From the NCBI RefSeq assembly GCF_014649335.1, contig NZ_BMSV01000009.1, forward strand, positions 186,001 to 250,000: 64,000 nt of DNA, given 5' to 3'. The translations under genes and the position numbers were made by a program. The notes below the pieces were generated by a model. The model saw only the letters and a list, made by a program, of their open reading frames with translations. It did no database searches and had not been told where the DNA came from. Shown here piece by piece: positions 53,331-61,374 of the stretch (positions are counted from its first letter, which is position 1; every line of letters begins with the position of its first letter). Origin of the DNA: Streptomyces roseolilacinus (lineage in GTDB: Bacteria; Actinomycetota; Actinomycetes; Streptomycetales; Streptomycetaceae).

Positions 53331-54931
53331 TCTCCACCCTCGCGCGGCTGGAGGCCGTCGAGGCCGGGCGGGCCCGGGCGCTGGCCACCGTGCGGCACCG
53401 GCACGTGTCGGAGCGGCCGCTCGTGTTCGTGCCGCTGACCACGGCCGGCGAGGCCGGTGCGCCGCTGGGCGCCCTGGTCGGCACCGACCCGGCGGAGCCG
53501 CGGCTGCTCGTCGTGCCGCAGCCCCGCGACCGGGACCTGCGGTTCGCGTTCCTCGCCGACCTGGCGGAGGCCGTGCTGCCGTACGTCGACGCGTACGCGG
53601 ACGCCGTCGAGCCGGTCGAGCGGTCCGAGACCGACCCGGCGACCGGCGGGAAGGTGAAGGTCGAGGTCGAGCTGTGCCTGGACGCGCCGCAGCTGGTCGT
53701 GCCGAGCCGGGCCGGCGTGGAGTACGTACGGCTGCTGGGGCGGTCCATGCGGTTCCGGCGGACGGCCGAGCAGGACCCGGAGACGCCGTTCCCCGCCCCG
53801 CCGCGGGTACCGCTGCTGGGCCGGTGGCTGACCCACTACGGGGACCGGGCGCGGGTGCCCGGCTCGTCGCTGCTGGTCGCGGCGACGGACCTGCTGAACC
53901 GGCACTGGGCGACCGGCCAGTCGTCCCTGGAGGACCAGCACCTGGGCGCGCTGCTCGCGTGGATCGACCCGCCGGCCGGGGAGTCCGGCGAGGCGGCCGC
54001 CCTGCGCGCGGAGCTGGGCCGGGACCAGGGCGGGCAGCTGCTGTGCCCGCCGGCGGGCCCGGCGACCGACCCGGCGTTCGACAACCGGCTGCTGGCGCCC
54101 GCGATCGAGCGGTACGACCGGGCCCGGCAGGCGCTGGGCGCGGCGGAGGACGGCGAGGCGGCCGACGAGCGGCTGGGCGCCCTGCACCGGGCGGAGCGGG
54201 AGGTCAGGCGTCTGGTCCTGTCGCAGTTGCGGCCCACGTGGGACGCGGTGTGGCGGGCGCTGGAGCTGGTGCGGGAGCTGCCGCCCGGGCGGCGCGTCGC
54301 GGACCGCTGGACGCGCGACCGCTGGTCGTTCACCGGGCACCGGGACCGGGTGCGGGCCGGTGAGCCGCCGCAGCCGCGCCGGGACGACGCGGTGACGGCG
54401 GCGCGGAAGCTGGCCGCGCGGGAGGCCGCGCAGGCGCAGCTGGAGGCGCAGGAGGCGCTGGACGACCCGCTGGTGATGGCGGGGCGGCGGCTCGCGGGCG
54501 AGGCGTTCGCCGGGGAGGTGGTGGACGTGACGATGACGTGGACGGAGTCGAAGCGCCCGTCGCCGCGCCCCCTGGTGTCCGTGCGGACCGACGACGCGCC
54601 GCACCTGGGCGCGGGCGTGAAGGCGTACCGGTCGCTGGACGGGCGGCCGCAGACGGCGGTGTTCGTCGGGTACGAGGAGGACGGAGGGGGCGCGGGGGGC
54701 GGCCGGACGGTGGTGCTGCGCGTGCTGGACCGGATGGGCCGGTCGAGGGAGCCGGCGGAGGGCTCCGTACCGGAGAAGGGCGACCGGATCGTGTGGACGC
54801 TGTTCGAGCACGACCAGCGGGTCGGCCCGAAGCTGCCCGACCCGGAGGAGACGCCGTGGACGCACGGCGGCCCGCCCCGCCAGGACGCGGCGGAGGCCCC
54901 GGACCCCGTGACCCCGGAGGACGTGCTGTGA
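53321..54931 (+). CDS. unrecognised protein in the nuclease-helicase operon
   Basis: I do not recognise a family for this 536-residue soluble protein. The N-terminal ~170 residues are mixed alpha/beta (RPLVFVPLTTAGEAGAPLGALVG, LLVVPQPRDRDLRFAFLADLAEAVLPYVDAYAD). A long helical middle follows, rich in Arg/Glu/Ala with LLNRHWATGQSSLEDQHLGALLAWIDPP. The C-terminal ~110 residues are beta-rich (GEVVDVTMTWTESKR, TAVFVGYEEDG, KGDRIVWTLFEHDQRVG) and could be a barrel like domain 1B of Upf1/Dna2 helicases, which the next gene lacks. The ATG at 53321 lies inside the nuclease gene, and its stop overlaps the helicase start (GTGA), so all three are coupled. Confidence 0.8.
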   Translation: MSLISTLARLEAVEAGRARALATVRHRHVSERPLVFVPLTTAGEAGAPLGALVGTDPAEPRLLVVPQPRDRDLRFAFLADLAEAVLPYVDAYADAVEPVERSETDPATGGKVKVEVELCLDAPQLVVPSRAGVEYVRLLGRSMRFRRTAEQDPETPFPAPPRVPLLGRWLTHYGDRARVPGSSLLVAATDLLNRHWATGQSSLEDQHLGALLAWIDPPAGESGEAAALRAELGRDQGGQLLCPPAGPATDPAFDNRLLAPAIERYDRARQALGAAEDGEAADERLGALHRAEREVRRLVLSQLRPTWDAVWRALELVRELPPGRRVADRWTRDRWSFTGHRDRVRAGEPPQPRRDDAVTAARKLAAREAAQAQLEAQEALDDPLVMAGRRLAGEAFAGEVVDVTMTWTESKRPSPRPLVSVRTDDAPHLGAGVKAYRSLDGRPQTAVFVGYEEDGGGAGGGRTVVLRVLDRMGRSREPAEGSVPEKGDRIVWTLFEHDQRVGPKLPDPEETPWTHGGPPRQDAAEAPDPVTPEDVL

Positions 54932-56265
54932 ACCACGAGGTGTCCGACCCGTCGTCGGCGGCGGCCGAGGCGACCCGCGGGATCCTGCGGGACACCCTCC
55001 ACGGGGACGCGCGGGGCGTCGTCGTGGACTCGCCGCCCGGCGCGGGCAAGTCGACGCTGGTGGTGCGCGCCGCGCTGGAGCTGGCGGCCGCGGGCCGCCC
55101 CCTGATGGTGGTCGCGCAGACGAACGCGCAGGTCGACGACCTGGTGCTGCGGCTCGCCGAGAAGGAGCCGGAGCTGCCGGTGGGGCGGCTGCACGCGAGC
55201 GACGCGGACGCGTACGACAAGGCCCTGGACGCGCTGGACGGCGTCGTGACGTCGACGAAGGCGGCGGACCTGGCGGGGCTGCCGGTGGTCGTCTCCACGG
55301 CGGCGAAGTGGGCGCACGTGAAGGGCGTCGAGCCGTGGCGGCACGCCATCGTCGACGAGGCGTACCAGATGCGCTCGGACGCGCTGCTGGCCGTGGCGGG
55401 GCTGTTCGAGCGGGCGCTGTTCGTGGGCGACCCGGGGCAGCTGGACCCCTTCTCGGTGGTGGGCGCCGAGCAGTGGGCGGGCCTGTCCTACGACCCGTCG
55501 GCGAGCGCCGTGTCGACGCTGCTGGCGCACAACCCGGACCTGCCGCAGCACCGGCTGCCGGTGTCGTGGCGGCTGCCCGCGTCGGCGGCGCCGCTGGTGT
55601 CGGAGGCGTTCTACCCGTACACGCCGTTCCGCGCGGGCACGGGCCACGGCGACCGTCGGCTGGCGTTCGGCGCGGCGTCGGACGGCTCGGCGGCCGACCG
55701 GGTGCTGGACGAGGCGGCGGAGTCCGGCTGGGGCCTGCTGGAGCTGCCGGCCCGGCACACGCCGCGCACGGACCCGGAGGCCGTCCGGGCGTGCGCGCTG
55801 GTGGTGCGGCGGCTCCTGGACCGGGGCGCGGCGGCCGTCAGCGAACGCGCCGAGCACCCCGTACCGGTCACCCCGGACCGCGTCGCGGTCGGCACCGCCC
55901 ACCGCGACCAGGCGGCCGCCGTCCGCGCGGCCCTCGCCGACCTGGGGGTCGCCGGTGTGACGGTCGACACGGCGAACCGGCTGCAGGGCCGCGAGTACGA
56001 CGTGACGGTCGTCCTGCACCCCCTGTCGGGCCGCCCCGACGCGACGGCGTTCCACCTGGAGACGGGCCGGTTGTGCGTCCTGGCGTCCCGCCACCGCCAC
56101 GCGTGCGTGGTGGTCTGCCGCGAGGGCGTCGCGGACCTCCTGGACGAGCACCCGTCGACGGAGCCGGTCCAGTTGGGCGTGACGGTCAAGTTCCCGGACG
56201 GCTGGGAGGCGAACCACGCGGTGCTCTCGCACCTGTCCGAGCACCGGGTGGCCTGGCGTCCCTGA
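54928..56265 (+). CDS. Upf1/Dna2-type superfamily 1 helicase
   Basis: This 445-residue helicase core has Walker A PPGAGKST (residues 36-43), motif Ia QTNAQVDD (64-71, the Upf1/Dna2 form), motif II DEAYQ (143-147), motif III GDPGQLDP (167-174), motif IV SWRLP (213-217), motif V VDTANRLQGREYD (346-358) and motif VI VLASRHRHA (384-392). The DEAxQ box and motif Ia place it in the SF1B Upf1-like group, which translocates 5'-3'. The core is minimal, with no N-terminal accessory domain. The GTG start overlaps the preceding stop. With the RecB-like nuclease it should form a helicase-nuclease acting on DNA ends or flaps. Confidence 0.87.
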   Translation: MNHEVSDPSSAAAEATRGILRDTLHGDARGVVVDSPPGAGKSTLVVRAALELAAAGRPLMVVAQTNAQVDDLVLRLAEKEPELPVGRLHASDADAYDKALDALDGVVTSTKAADLAGLPVVVSTAAKWAHVKGVEPWRHAIVDEAYQMRSDALLAVAGLFERALFVGDPGQLDPFSVVGAEQWAGLSYDPSASAVSTLLAHNPDLPQHRLPVSWRLPASAAPLVSEAFYPYTPFRAGTGHGDRRLAFGAASDGSAADRVLDEAAESGWGLLELPARHTPRTDPEAVRACALVVRRLLDRGAAAVSERAEHPVPVTPDRVAVGTAHRDQAAAVRAALADLGVAGVTVDTANRLQGREYDVTVVLHPLSGRPDATAFHLETGRLCVLASRHRHACVVVCREGVADLLDEHPSTEPVQLGVTVKFPDGWEANHAVLSHLSEHRVAWRP

Positions 56266-56423
56266 CCGCCCCTCCGGCACCCGGGCGGCGGACGACCGGT
56301 GCGGTGCCCGCCCCGTCCGCCGGGCGGGGTCCGGCACGCCGCCGGAGGCGGCCGACGGTCACGGCCCCCGACGGCCGGGAGGCGGACCGCGCGGTGCTCT
56401 CGCACCTGTCGGGGCACCGCGTC
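56181..56423 (+). repeat. 70-bp direct duplication of the helicase 3' end
   Basis: The last coding part of the helicase gene (56181-56250) recurs at 56354-56423. By my gap-free alignment 59 of 70 bases match, and the copy still reads VTAPDGREADRAVLSHLSGHRV in one frame. The copy lies in the 266-bp gap before the next gene and has no start of its own; it is a degenerate leftover of a duplication. Confidence 0.8.
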
Positions 56424-56531
56424 CGCCGGGGTCCCCGAGCGCCCGGCACGCGGTCTTGCGGGAGGCGGGACAATGGTCGGTGGCCGCCGAACCGGACGGG
56501 CGGCGGCACGGCGAGCGGAACGGAGTCCTCG

Positions 56532-56888
56532 ATGGCGGAGACCGAGCGGAACGAGCAGCAGCGGCGGCTCAGGCCGGCGCCCCTGCTCTTCGAGCCTGCC
56601 GAGGCCGCCGCCGACCCGGAGCACTTCTTCGACCTGGAGTCCATCGACGACCCCCGGCGGCTGCTCGCCCGGTCCACGGAGCTGACGCTCGCCTTCCGCG
56701 CGGCCGCCGACCGGGCCGCCGAGTACCAGGCGATCGCCGCGGCCCAGCTCGCGGACCCGCGCCGCTTCGACCGGTTGTCCACCGCCGACATCGCGGAGCG
56801 CGCGGAGTGGAGCGAGGACTACGCGACGAGGATGGTCGAGTTCGGCCGGGACCTGCTGCGCGGCGGCGCCCGCGACGGCGAGGACTGA
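56532..56888 (+). CDS. small conserved acidic protein, function unknown
   Basis: This 118-residue soluble protein starts MAETERNEQQRRLRPAPLLFEPAEAA. A helical body follows, with DPEHFFDLESIDDPRRLLARSTELTLAFRAAADRAAEYQAIAAAQL and a C-terminal segment RLSTADIAERAEWSEDYATRMVEFGRDLLR that could be a small helix-turn-helix-like fold. I do not recognise the family. It lies 266 bp downstream of the helicase gene on the same strand, after the duplicated helicase tail, so it may belong to the same functional neighbourhood. No strong ribosome-binding site precedes the ATG. Confidence 0.72.
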   Translation: MAETERNEQQRRLRPAPLLFEPAEAAADPEHFFDLESIDDPRRLLARSTELTLAFRAAADRAAEYQAIAAAQLADPRRFDRLSTADIAERAEWSEDYATRMVEFGRDLLRGGARDGED

Positions 56889-57021
56889 GCCGGCCGCCCA
56901 GACCCGGCGGGCACGCCCTGGGCATATGCCGAGGGCGAAAGATACCCCTCTCGTTCCCTTTCTGTCCCCGTTTCCGAAAACTCAGCGAAATCGGGCCGTC
57001 ACAGCCGGTAGATCTGGGTCC

Positions 57022-57678
57022 ATGAGTACCTGGCTGCGAGAACAGACCCTTCCGAGCCCCGTCCACACCGGTGCCGACGGGCGCCGCGCCGACCTCCTCG
57101 GGCGGTCGCGGGACCACGGCCCGCGCCACACCTCGCAGGTCACCGCCGACGGCGCCGAGTGGCTCGCGTCCGCCTCCCCGCACCCGGCCGCCACCCTCGC
57201 CCGGTGGGGGACCCGTCCCGGCACCCCCGCCGTCCTGCCCTGCGGCACCGTCTTCGACGTGGTGAACGTCCCGGCGATCTTCGGGCGCCGCCTCCTGGAC
57301 CGGCTGTGGGACGAGGGGCCCGGCTCCGGGCCGGTCGCCGCGCACCTCGGCCGGATGCTGCTGTTCACCGCCCCCGGTACGGGCCAGCGGCTGCCCGCAT
57401 TGCTCGGCTGGGAGGAGTGGGGCGACGCGGTCCCGCCGCTGCTGTGCCACGGCGTCGGGGACGCGGTCACCATCCCGCCGCCGGCGTCCGGCGCCGCGGA
57501 GGGTCCGCGCTGGCTGGTGGCGCCCGACACGCGCTCCCCCTGGCTGCCGGGACCGGAGGTGCTGCTGTGGGCCTGCGTGCGGGTGGCGCGCGCCACATCC
57601 GCCGGTGACGTGCGGGTATCGATTTCTCCTGACGTCGACCGGGGTGCTAATGTCTACGACGTCAGCAGGCGCCGCTAG
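57022..57678 (+). CDS. conserved protein, possibly primase/polymerase-like N-terminal fold
   Basis: This 218-residue soluble protein is familiar from streptomycete genomes, where it is sometimes annotated bifunctional DNA primase/polymerase. Conserved-looking segments are DGAEWLASASPHPAATLARW, PAVLPCGTVFDVVNVPAIFGRRLLDRLWDEG, MLLFTAPGTGQRLPALLGWEEW and the helix PWLPGPEVLLWACVRVARA. The acidic catalytic triad of active prim-pols is not evident, so enzymatic activity is doubtful. The ATG at 57022 is preferred over an upstream in-frame ATG because the conserved region starts there. The end of the gene overlaps the 5' end of tRNA-Lys by 10 bp. Confidence 0.75.
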   Translation: MSTWLREQTLPSPVHTGADGRRADLLGRSRDHGPRHTSQVTADGAEWLASASPHPAATLARWGTRPGTPAVLPCGTVFDVVNVPAIFGRRLLDRLWDEGPGSGPVAAHLGRMLLFTAPGTGQRLPALLGWEEWGDAVPPLLCHGVGDAVTIPPPASGAAEGPRWLVAPDTRSPWLPGPEVLLWACVRVARATSAGDVRVSISPDVDRGANVYDVSRRR

Positions 57679-57742
57679 CTCAGTTGGTTAGAGCAGCTGA
57701 CTCTTAATCAGCGGGTCCGGGGTTCGAGTCCCTGGCGGCGCA
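57669..57742 (+). tRNA. tRNA-Lys (CTT anticodon)
   Basis: The 74-nt cloverleaf has acceptor arms GCGCCGC/GCGGCGC with an A discriminator, D-arm AGCTCAGTTGGTTAGAGC, anticodon stem GCTGA/TCAGC with loop CTCTTAA (CTT at 57703-57705), and T-arm CCGGGGTTCGAGTCCCTGG. No CCA is encoded. The gene overlaps the end of the preceding coding sequence. Confidence 0.96.
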
Positions 57743-57751
57743 CAGACGGAG

Positions 57752-57779
57752 GAAGCCCCTCGCGGAAGCGGGGGGCTTC
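57752..57779 (+). terminator. terminator after tRNA-Lys
   Basis: GAAGCCCC pairs with GGGGCTTC and the stem extends inward through CGC/GCG. It starts 9 bp after the tRNA and is followed by TTCGTGTG. Confidence 0.8.
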
Positions 57780-57799
57780 TTCGTGTGCCCGTCACCGGG

Positions 57800-59044
57800 T
57801 CACGGGGTGATCCTCACCGTCCAGGCGCCCGCCGCCGTCCGGCGCAGGACCTCCACCCGGGTCCCCTCCCCCGGGACGGTGAACGCCTCGCCCTCCGCCA
57901 GCGGGGCGTCCGCGAGGGGCGGGTAGACGGAGCGGTCCCGGCACGCCTCCGTCAGCGGGTGCGCGTCCACGACCTCCACGGGTCCCGCGCCCGACTCCGT
58001 CTCGCTGCGCACCCGGTAGACCAGTACGCCCTCCGTGCAGGTGTCCCGGTCGTTGCCGACCGCCCCGCGCGCCTCGAACGCGAGGGCGCTGCCCGTGCCC
58101 GTGCGGACCACCGCCAGGCGGGTGCCCGGCGCGGCCGGGCCGTCGGTCTCCGCCGCCAGCGGCTGGAGCGTCACCAGCTGCGGGTCCCGTACGCAGCGCA
58201 CCTGGTGGCCGCCGAGCCAGCCCAGCTTCCACTTGTGCCAGCCGAAGGGCTCCGGGGCCAGCGCGAACTGGCTGCCCATGACGTCCCAGTCGCCGACGTG
58301 GGTGTCCCAGTCGCCCTTGCCGTCCGCGGGCCGGTTGTACAGGTCCGGCAGGTCGAAGACGTGGCCCGTCTCGTGGGCCAGGACGTTCCGGTCCGGCGGG
58401 TGCCGCTCGAACAGGGTCACCACCCGGTCGATGTCGGTGCCGTCGGCCCGCAGCGGCGTCCGCAGGTTCACGACCTTCGTCGCGTCCGAGTCGACGCCCG
58501 GCGCGTCCGGGTCGGTGACCAGGTAGACGATGTCGTACCGCGAGAAGTCGACGACCGGGTCCGCGACGGCCAGCGCGTCCCGCAGGTAAGCGGCCCGCCG
58601 GTCCACCGCCCAGTCGCGCCGCACGGCGTACTCCGTGGACGGGCGCGGCATCCGCAGCCAGCCGTGCCGCGGCCGGACGCGCAGCGAGAACCGGCCGTAC
58701 GAGGCCCGCTCGAAGAACTCGCCGGTCTCCGGGAAGTAGTCGGCGGCGATCGTCTCCGTCGGGTGCGCCGGCACCGCGTCCGGGAACGACAGGAAGACCA
58801 TGACCGCGTCGAGCGTCCGTTCGGGTCTGGGGTACGCCGTGTTCCAGGTGTCCAGCCCGAGGGAGTGGTGGGCCTCGGTGCGGGGCAGGGCGCACGGGCC
58901 GGCCGGCGGTCCGGCCGCGGCGGGCCCCGCGGCGAGGCTCGTCGCGGCGATCGCGAGGAGGGAGAACACCCCCGCGGCCGCGGAGCGCAGACTCGGCCGG
59001 TGCACTCCCCCGGGTGGCTGCGCGAGCGACTGCTGACCCTCCAC
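57800..59044 (-). CDS. secreted M6-family metalloprotease
   Basis: This ~414-residue secreted protease of the immune-inhibitor-A type has a signal segment (SAAAGVFSLLAIAATSLAAGPAAAG). The zinc site HETGH is at about residues 224-228 in NVLAHETGHVFDLPDLYN. The conserved GDWDVMGSQFALAPEPFGWHKWKLGWL segment supplies the Met-turn region. A C-terminal beta domain ends WTVRITP. The domain start RTLDAVMVFLSFPDA fits M6. GTG at 59044 was chosen over a longer frame because GGAGG lies 5 bp upstream and it places the signal peptide near the start. It diverges from cdgA. Confidence 0.9.
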   Translation of the reverse strand: MEGQQSLAQPPGGVHRPSLRSAAAGVFSLLAIAATSLAAGPAAAGPPAGPCALPRTEAHHSLGLDTWNTAYPRPERTLDAVMVFLSFPDAVPAHPTETIAADYFPETGEFFERASYGRFSLRVRPRHGWLRMPRPSTEYAVRRDWAVDRRAAYLRDALAVADPVVDFSRYDIVYLVTDPDAPGVDSDATKVVNLRTPLRADGTDIDRVVTLFERHPPDRNVLAHETGHVFDLPDLYNRPADGKGDWDTHVGDWDVMGSQFALAPEPFGWHKWKLGWLGGHQVRCVRDPQLVTLQPLAAETDGPAAPGTRLAVVRTGTGSALAFEARGAVGNDRDTCTEGVLVYRVRSETESGAGPVEVVDAHPLTEACRDRSVYPPLADAPLAEGEAFTVPGEGTRVEVLRRTAAGAWTVRITP

Positions 59045-59149
59045 GTCGACCTCCGGGTGCGAGATACGGGACGTCTCCCCACCCTGGGTGATTTTGTGGT
59101 GATACGCCCTGTTCCGCTGCACCACTCGGGTGAGCAGCGACACTCCCCG

Positions 59150-59182
59150 ATCACATGAGTCACTTCACTGACAGTCACATCC
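59150..59182 (+). promoter_or_regulatory. GTCAC-rich palindromic cluster upstream of cdgA
   Basis: Within 33 bp the sequence contains ATCACAT, AGTCAC, TTCACT, GACAGTCACAT: repeated GTCAC/GTGAC-type half-sites in direct and inverted order. BldD, known to control cdgA in S. coelicolor, recognises TNAC/GTNA half-sites, but none here has the canonical 6-bp spacing. The 332-bp gap 59045-59376 otherwise shows only a repeated GGTGAT near 59087. Confidence 0.35.
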
Positions 59183-59376
59183 GTTCAGACCCCGACCGAG
59201 CGCCGCCACACCCGCGCAGAAACGATCGGCCGTGTCCCATGGGCGTCCCAGCCGTTGTCCACAGGCCGGAGGAGTCGCTGGAACGGCCCCACGGCAGCCT
59301 CTATGATCGGCACACTTCCATGGCTGACCTCGCCCGACCACATCTGTACGTCACAACTGCCCTGCGGGAGCGAGCG

Positions 59377-61284
59377 GTGAGCGGAACCCCAGAAGGACCG
59401 GGACACACGGCAGTCGCACAGCCCTGCACCGCACTCCACGCGACCACGGAGCGTGAGGGCGGGGCGGCGACCGGCCGCGGTCACGGCGGACCCACGGCGT
59501 GCTGCCAGCCGCCGCCGCGCCCCGGCCCCGCGCCCGCGCCCGCCGCGGAGCTGCGCGACGTCCACGCCGCGTTCAACGCCGCGCAGCTCCCCATGGCCGT
59601 CGTCGACACCGAGGGCCTGGTGGTCAGCGCGAACGACGGGCTGGCCGCCCTCCTCGGCGCGGACGCCGCGTCCCTGCGCCACCGGGCCGCCGCGGACCTC
59701 GTCGACCTCGCCGCCGACAACCGCGCCTGGCACGCGTACCGCGAGGTGCTGCGCGGCCACCGCTCCCGCCTCCGCTGCACGCGCCGCCTCAAGCACCCCG
59801 ACGGGCGGTCCCTGTGGGCGGAGGTCACCGTCGCGCCCGTCCCCCGCAGCCGGCACCTGCTGCTGTCCGTCGCCGACGTCAGCGACCGCCGCGAGCTCCA
59901 GGACCGGCTGCGGCACCTGCAGATGCACGACCCGGTGACCCGGCTGCCCAACAGGACCCTGTTCTTCGAGCGCCTCACGTCCGCGCTGGAGAACTCCTCG
60001 TACGACTCCTACGACGCGTACGGCGACGGCGACGGCGGGACGGGCCGGATCGGCCTGTGCTACCTGGACCTGGACGGCTTCAAGGCCGTCAACGACACGC
60101 TCGGCCACCGGATCGGGGACCAGCTGCTCGCCGCCGTCGCCGCCCGGCTCTCCGAATGCGCCGAGCGCGACGGGTACGCGCGCGGCGGTGGCCACCTGGT
60201 GGCGCGGCTCGGCGGCGACGAGTTCGCGATCCTCGTCGAGGACTCGACCGGCACGGAGCAGCTCACGGACCTCGCCGGGGCGGTGCTCGCCGCCGTGCAG
60301 CGGCCCTTCGACCTGGCCGGGCAGCGGCTGTCGGTGTCCGCGTCCATCGGCGTCGTCGAGCGGCCCGCGGCGGGCACCACGGTCAACGGCCTGATGCAGG
60401 CCGCCGAGACCACGCAGTACTGGGCGAAGGCGGACGGCAAGGCCCGCTGGACGCTGTTCGACCCGGAGCGCAACGCCCACCGCATGACCCGGCAGGCGCT
60501 CAGCTCCACGCTCCGCCCCGCCGTCGACCGGGGCGAGTTCACGCTGGAGTACCAGCCGCTGGTGGGCATGGCGGACGGGACGGTCAGCGGCGTCGAGGCG
60601 CTGGTCCGCTGGAACCACCCGCGGTTCGGTTCGCTCGCGCCGAATCGGTTCATCGGAATCGCCGAGGAGGACGGCTCCATCGTGCAGCTGGGCCGGTGGG
60701 TCCTGCGGACCGCGTGCCGGCAGGCCGGCCGCTGGCGGGCCGACCACCCGGACGCGCCGCCCCTGTTCGTCAGCGTCAACGTCGCCGTGCGCCAGGTGTG
60801 GGACTCCGACCTGGTCGCGGACGTCGCGGAGATCCTCGACGAGACCGGCCTCGCGCCGGGGCTGCTGCAACTGGAGCTCACCGAGTCGGCGGTGATGGGC
60901 TCGGCCGGGCGCCCCCTCCGGGCGCTGCAGGCGCTCAGCGAGATGGGCGTGCGGATCGCCATCGACGACTTCGGCACCGGGTACTCCAACCTCGCCTACC
61001 TGAGCCGGCTGCCCGTGTCGGTGCTGAAGCTCGACGGGTCCTTCGTCCGCGGGTTCCAGGACGAGGCGCACCCGAACCCGGCCGACGAGGTGATCGTCGA
61101 GGCGATGGTGGACCTGGCGCACCGGCTGGGGCTGACCGTGACGGCGGAGTGCGTGGAGACCGCCGGGCAGGCGGACCGCCTGCGGAGGATCGGCTGCGAC
61201 ACCGGCCAGGGCTGGTGGTACTCGCGGGCGGTCGCCCCGGAGCGCATCGCCGAGATGATCCGCGGCGGCGGGAGGGTCGCCTGA
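59377..61284 (+). CDS. cdgA: CdgA-like PAS-GGDEF-EAL cyclic-di-GMP enzyme
   Basis: This ~635-residue cytoplasmic protein has a PAS domain (FNAAQLPMAVVDTEGLVVSANDGLAALLG). A diguanylate cyclase domain follows with an intact GGDEF motif at about residues 279-283 (ARLGGDEFAILVED). A phosphodiesterase domain has EAL at about 407-409 (GVEALVRWNHP), plus LELTESAV and AIDDFGTGYSNLAYL. Both catalytic centres look intact, so it could make or degrade c-di-GMP. In S. coelicolor the composite enzyme at this map position is CdgA (SCO2817), a BldD target that delays development. The GTG at 59377 has GGGAG 7 bp upstream; in-frame ATGs further upstream are possible. Confidence 0.88.
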   Translation: MSGTPEGPGHTAVAQPCTALHATTEREGGAATGRGHGGPTACCQPPPRPGPAPAPAAELRDVHAAFNAAQLPMAVVDTEGLVVSANDGLAALLGADAASLRHRAAADLVDLAADNRAWHAYREVLRGHRSRLRCTRRLKHPDGRSLWAEVTVAPVPRSRHLLLSVADVSDRRELQDRLRHLQMHDPVTRLPNRTLFFERLTSALENSSYDSYDAYGDGDGGTGRIGLCYLDLDGFKAVNDTLGHRIGDQLLAAVAARLSECAERDGYARGGGHLVARLGGDEFAILVEDSTGTEQLTDLAGAVLAAVQRPFDLAGQRLSVSASIGVVERPAAGTTVNGLMQAAETTQYWAKADGKARWTLFDPERNAHRMTRQALSSTLRPAVDRGEFTLEYQPLVGMADGTVSGVEALVRWNHPRFGSLAPNRFIGIAEEDGSIVQLGRWVLRTACRQAGRWRADHPDAPPLFVSVNVAVRQVWDSDLVADVAEILDETGLAPGLLQLELTESAVMGSAGRPLRALQALSEMGVRIAIDDFGTGYSNLAYLSRLPVSVLKLDGSFVRGFQDEAHPNPADEVIVEAMVDLAHRLGLTVTAECVETAGQADRLRRIGCDTGQGWWYSRAVAPERIAEMIRGGGRVA

Positions 61285-61308
61285 GGGGGCGGGGCCGCGC
61301 CCATGGGA

Positions 61309-61352
61309 ACCGCCCCTGTCCGGGAGGCCGGGGCTCTCCGGGCAGGGGCGGT
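61309..61352. terminator. bidirectional terminator between cdgA and the chitinase gene
   Basis: A 15-bp stem (ACCGCCCCTGTCCGG and its partner, one G-T pair) with a 14-base loop lies between the two convergent stops. Confidence 0.8.
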
Positions 61353-61374
61353 GGTGTGGGGGGTGGGTTCCGGG

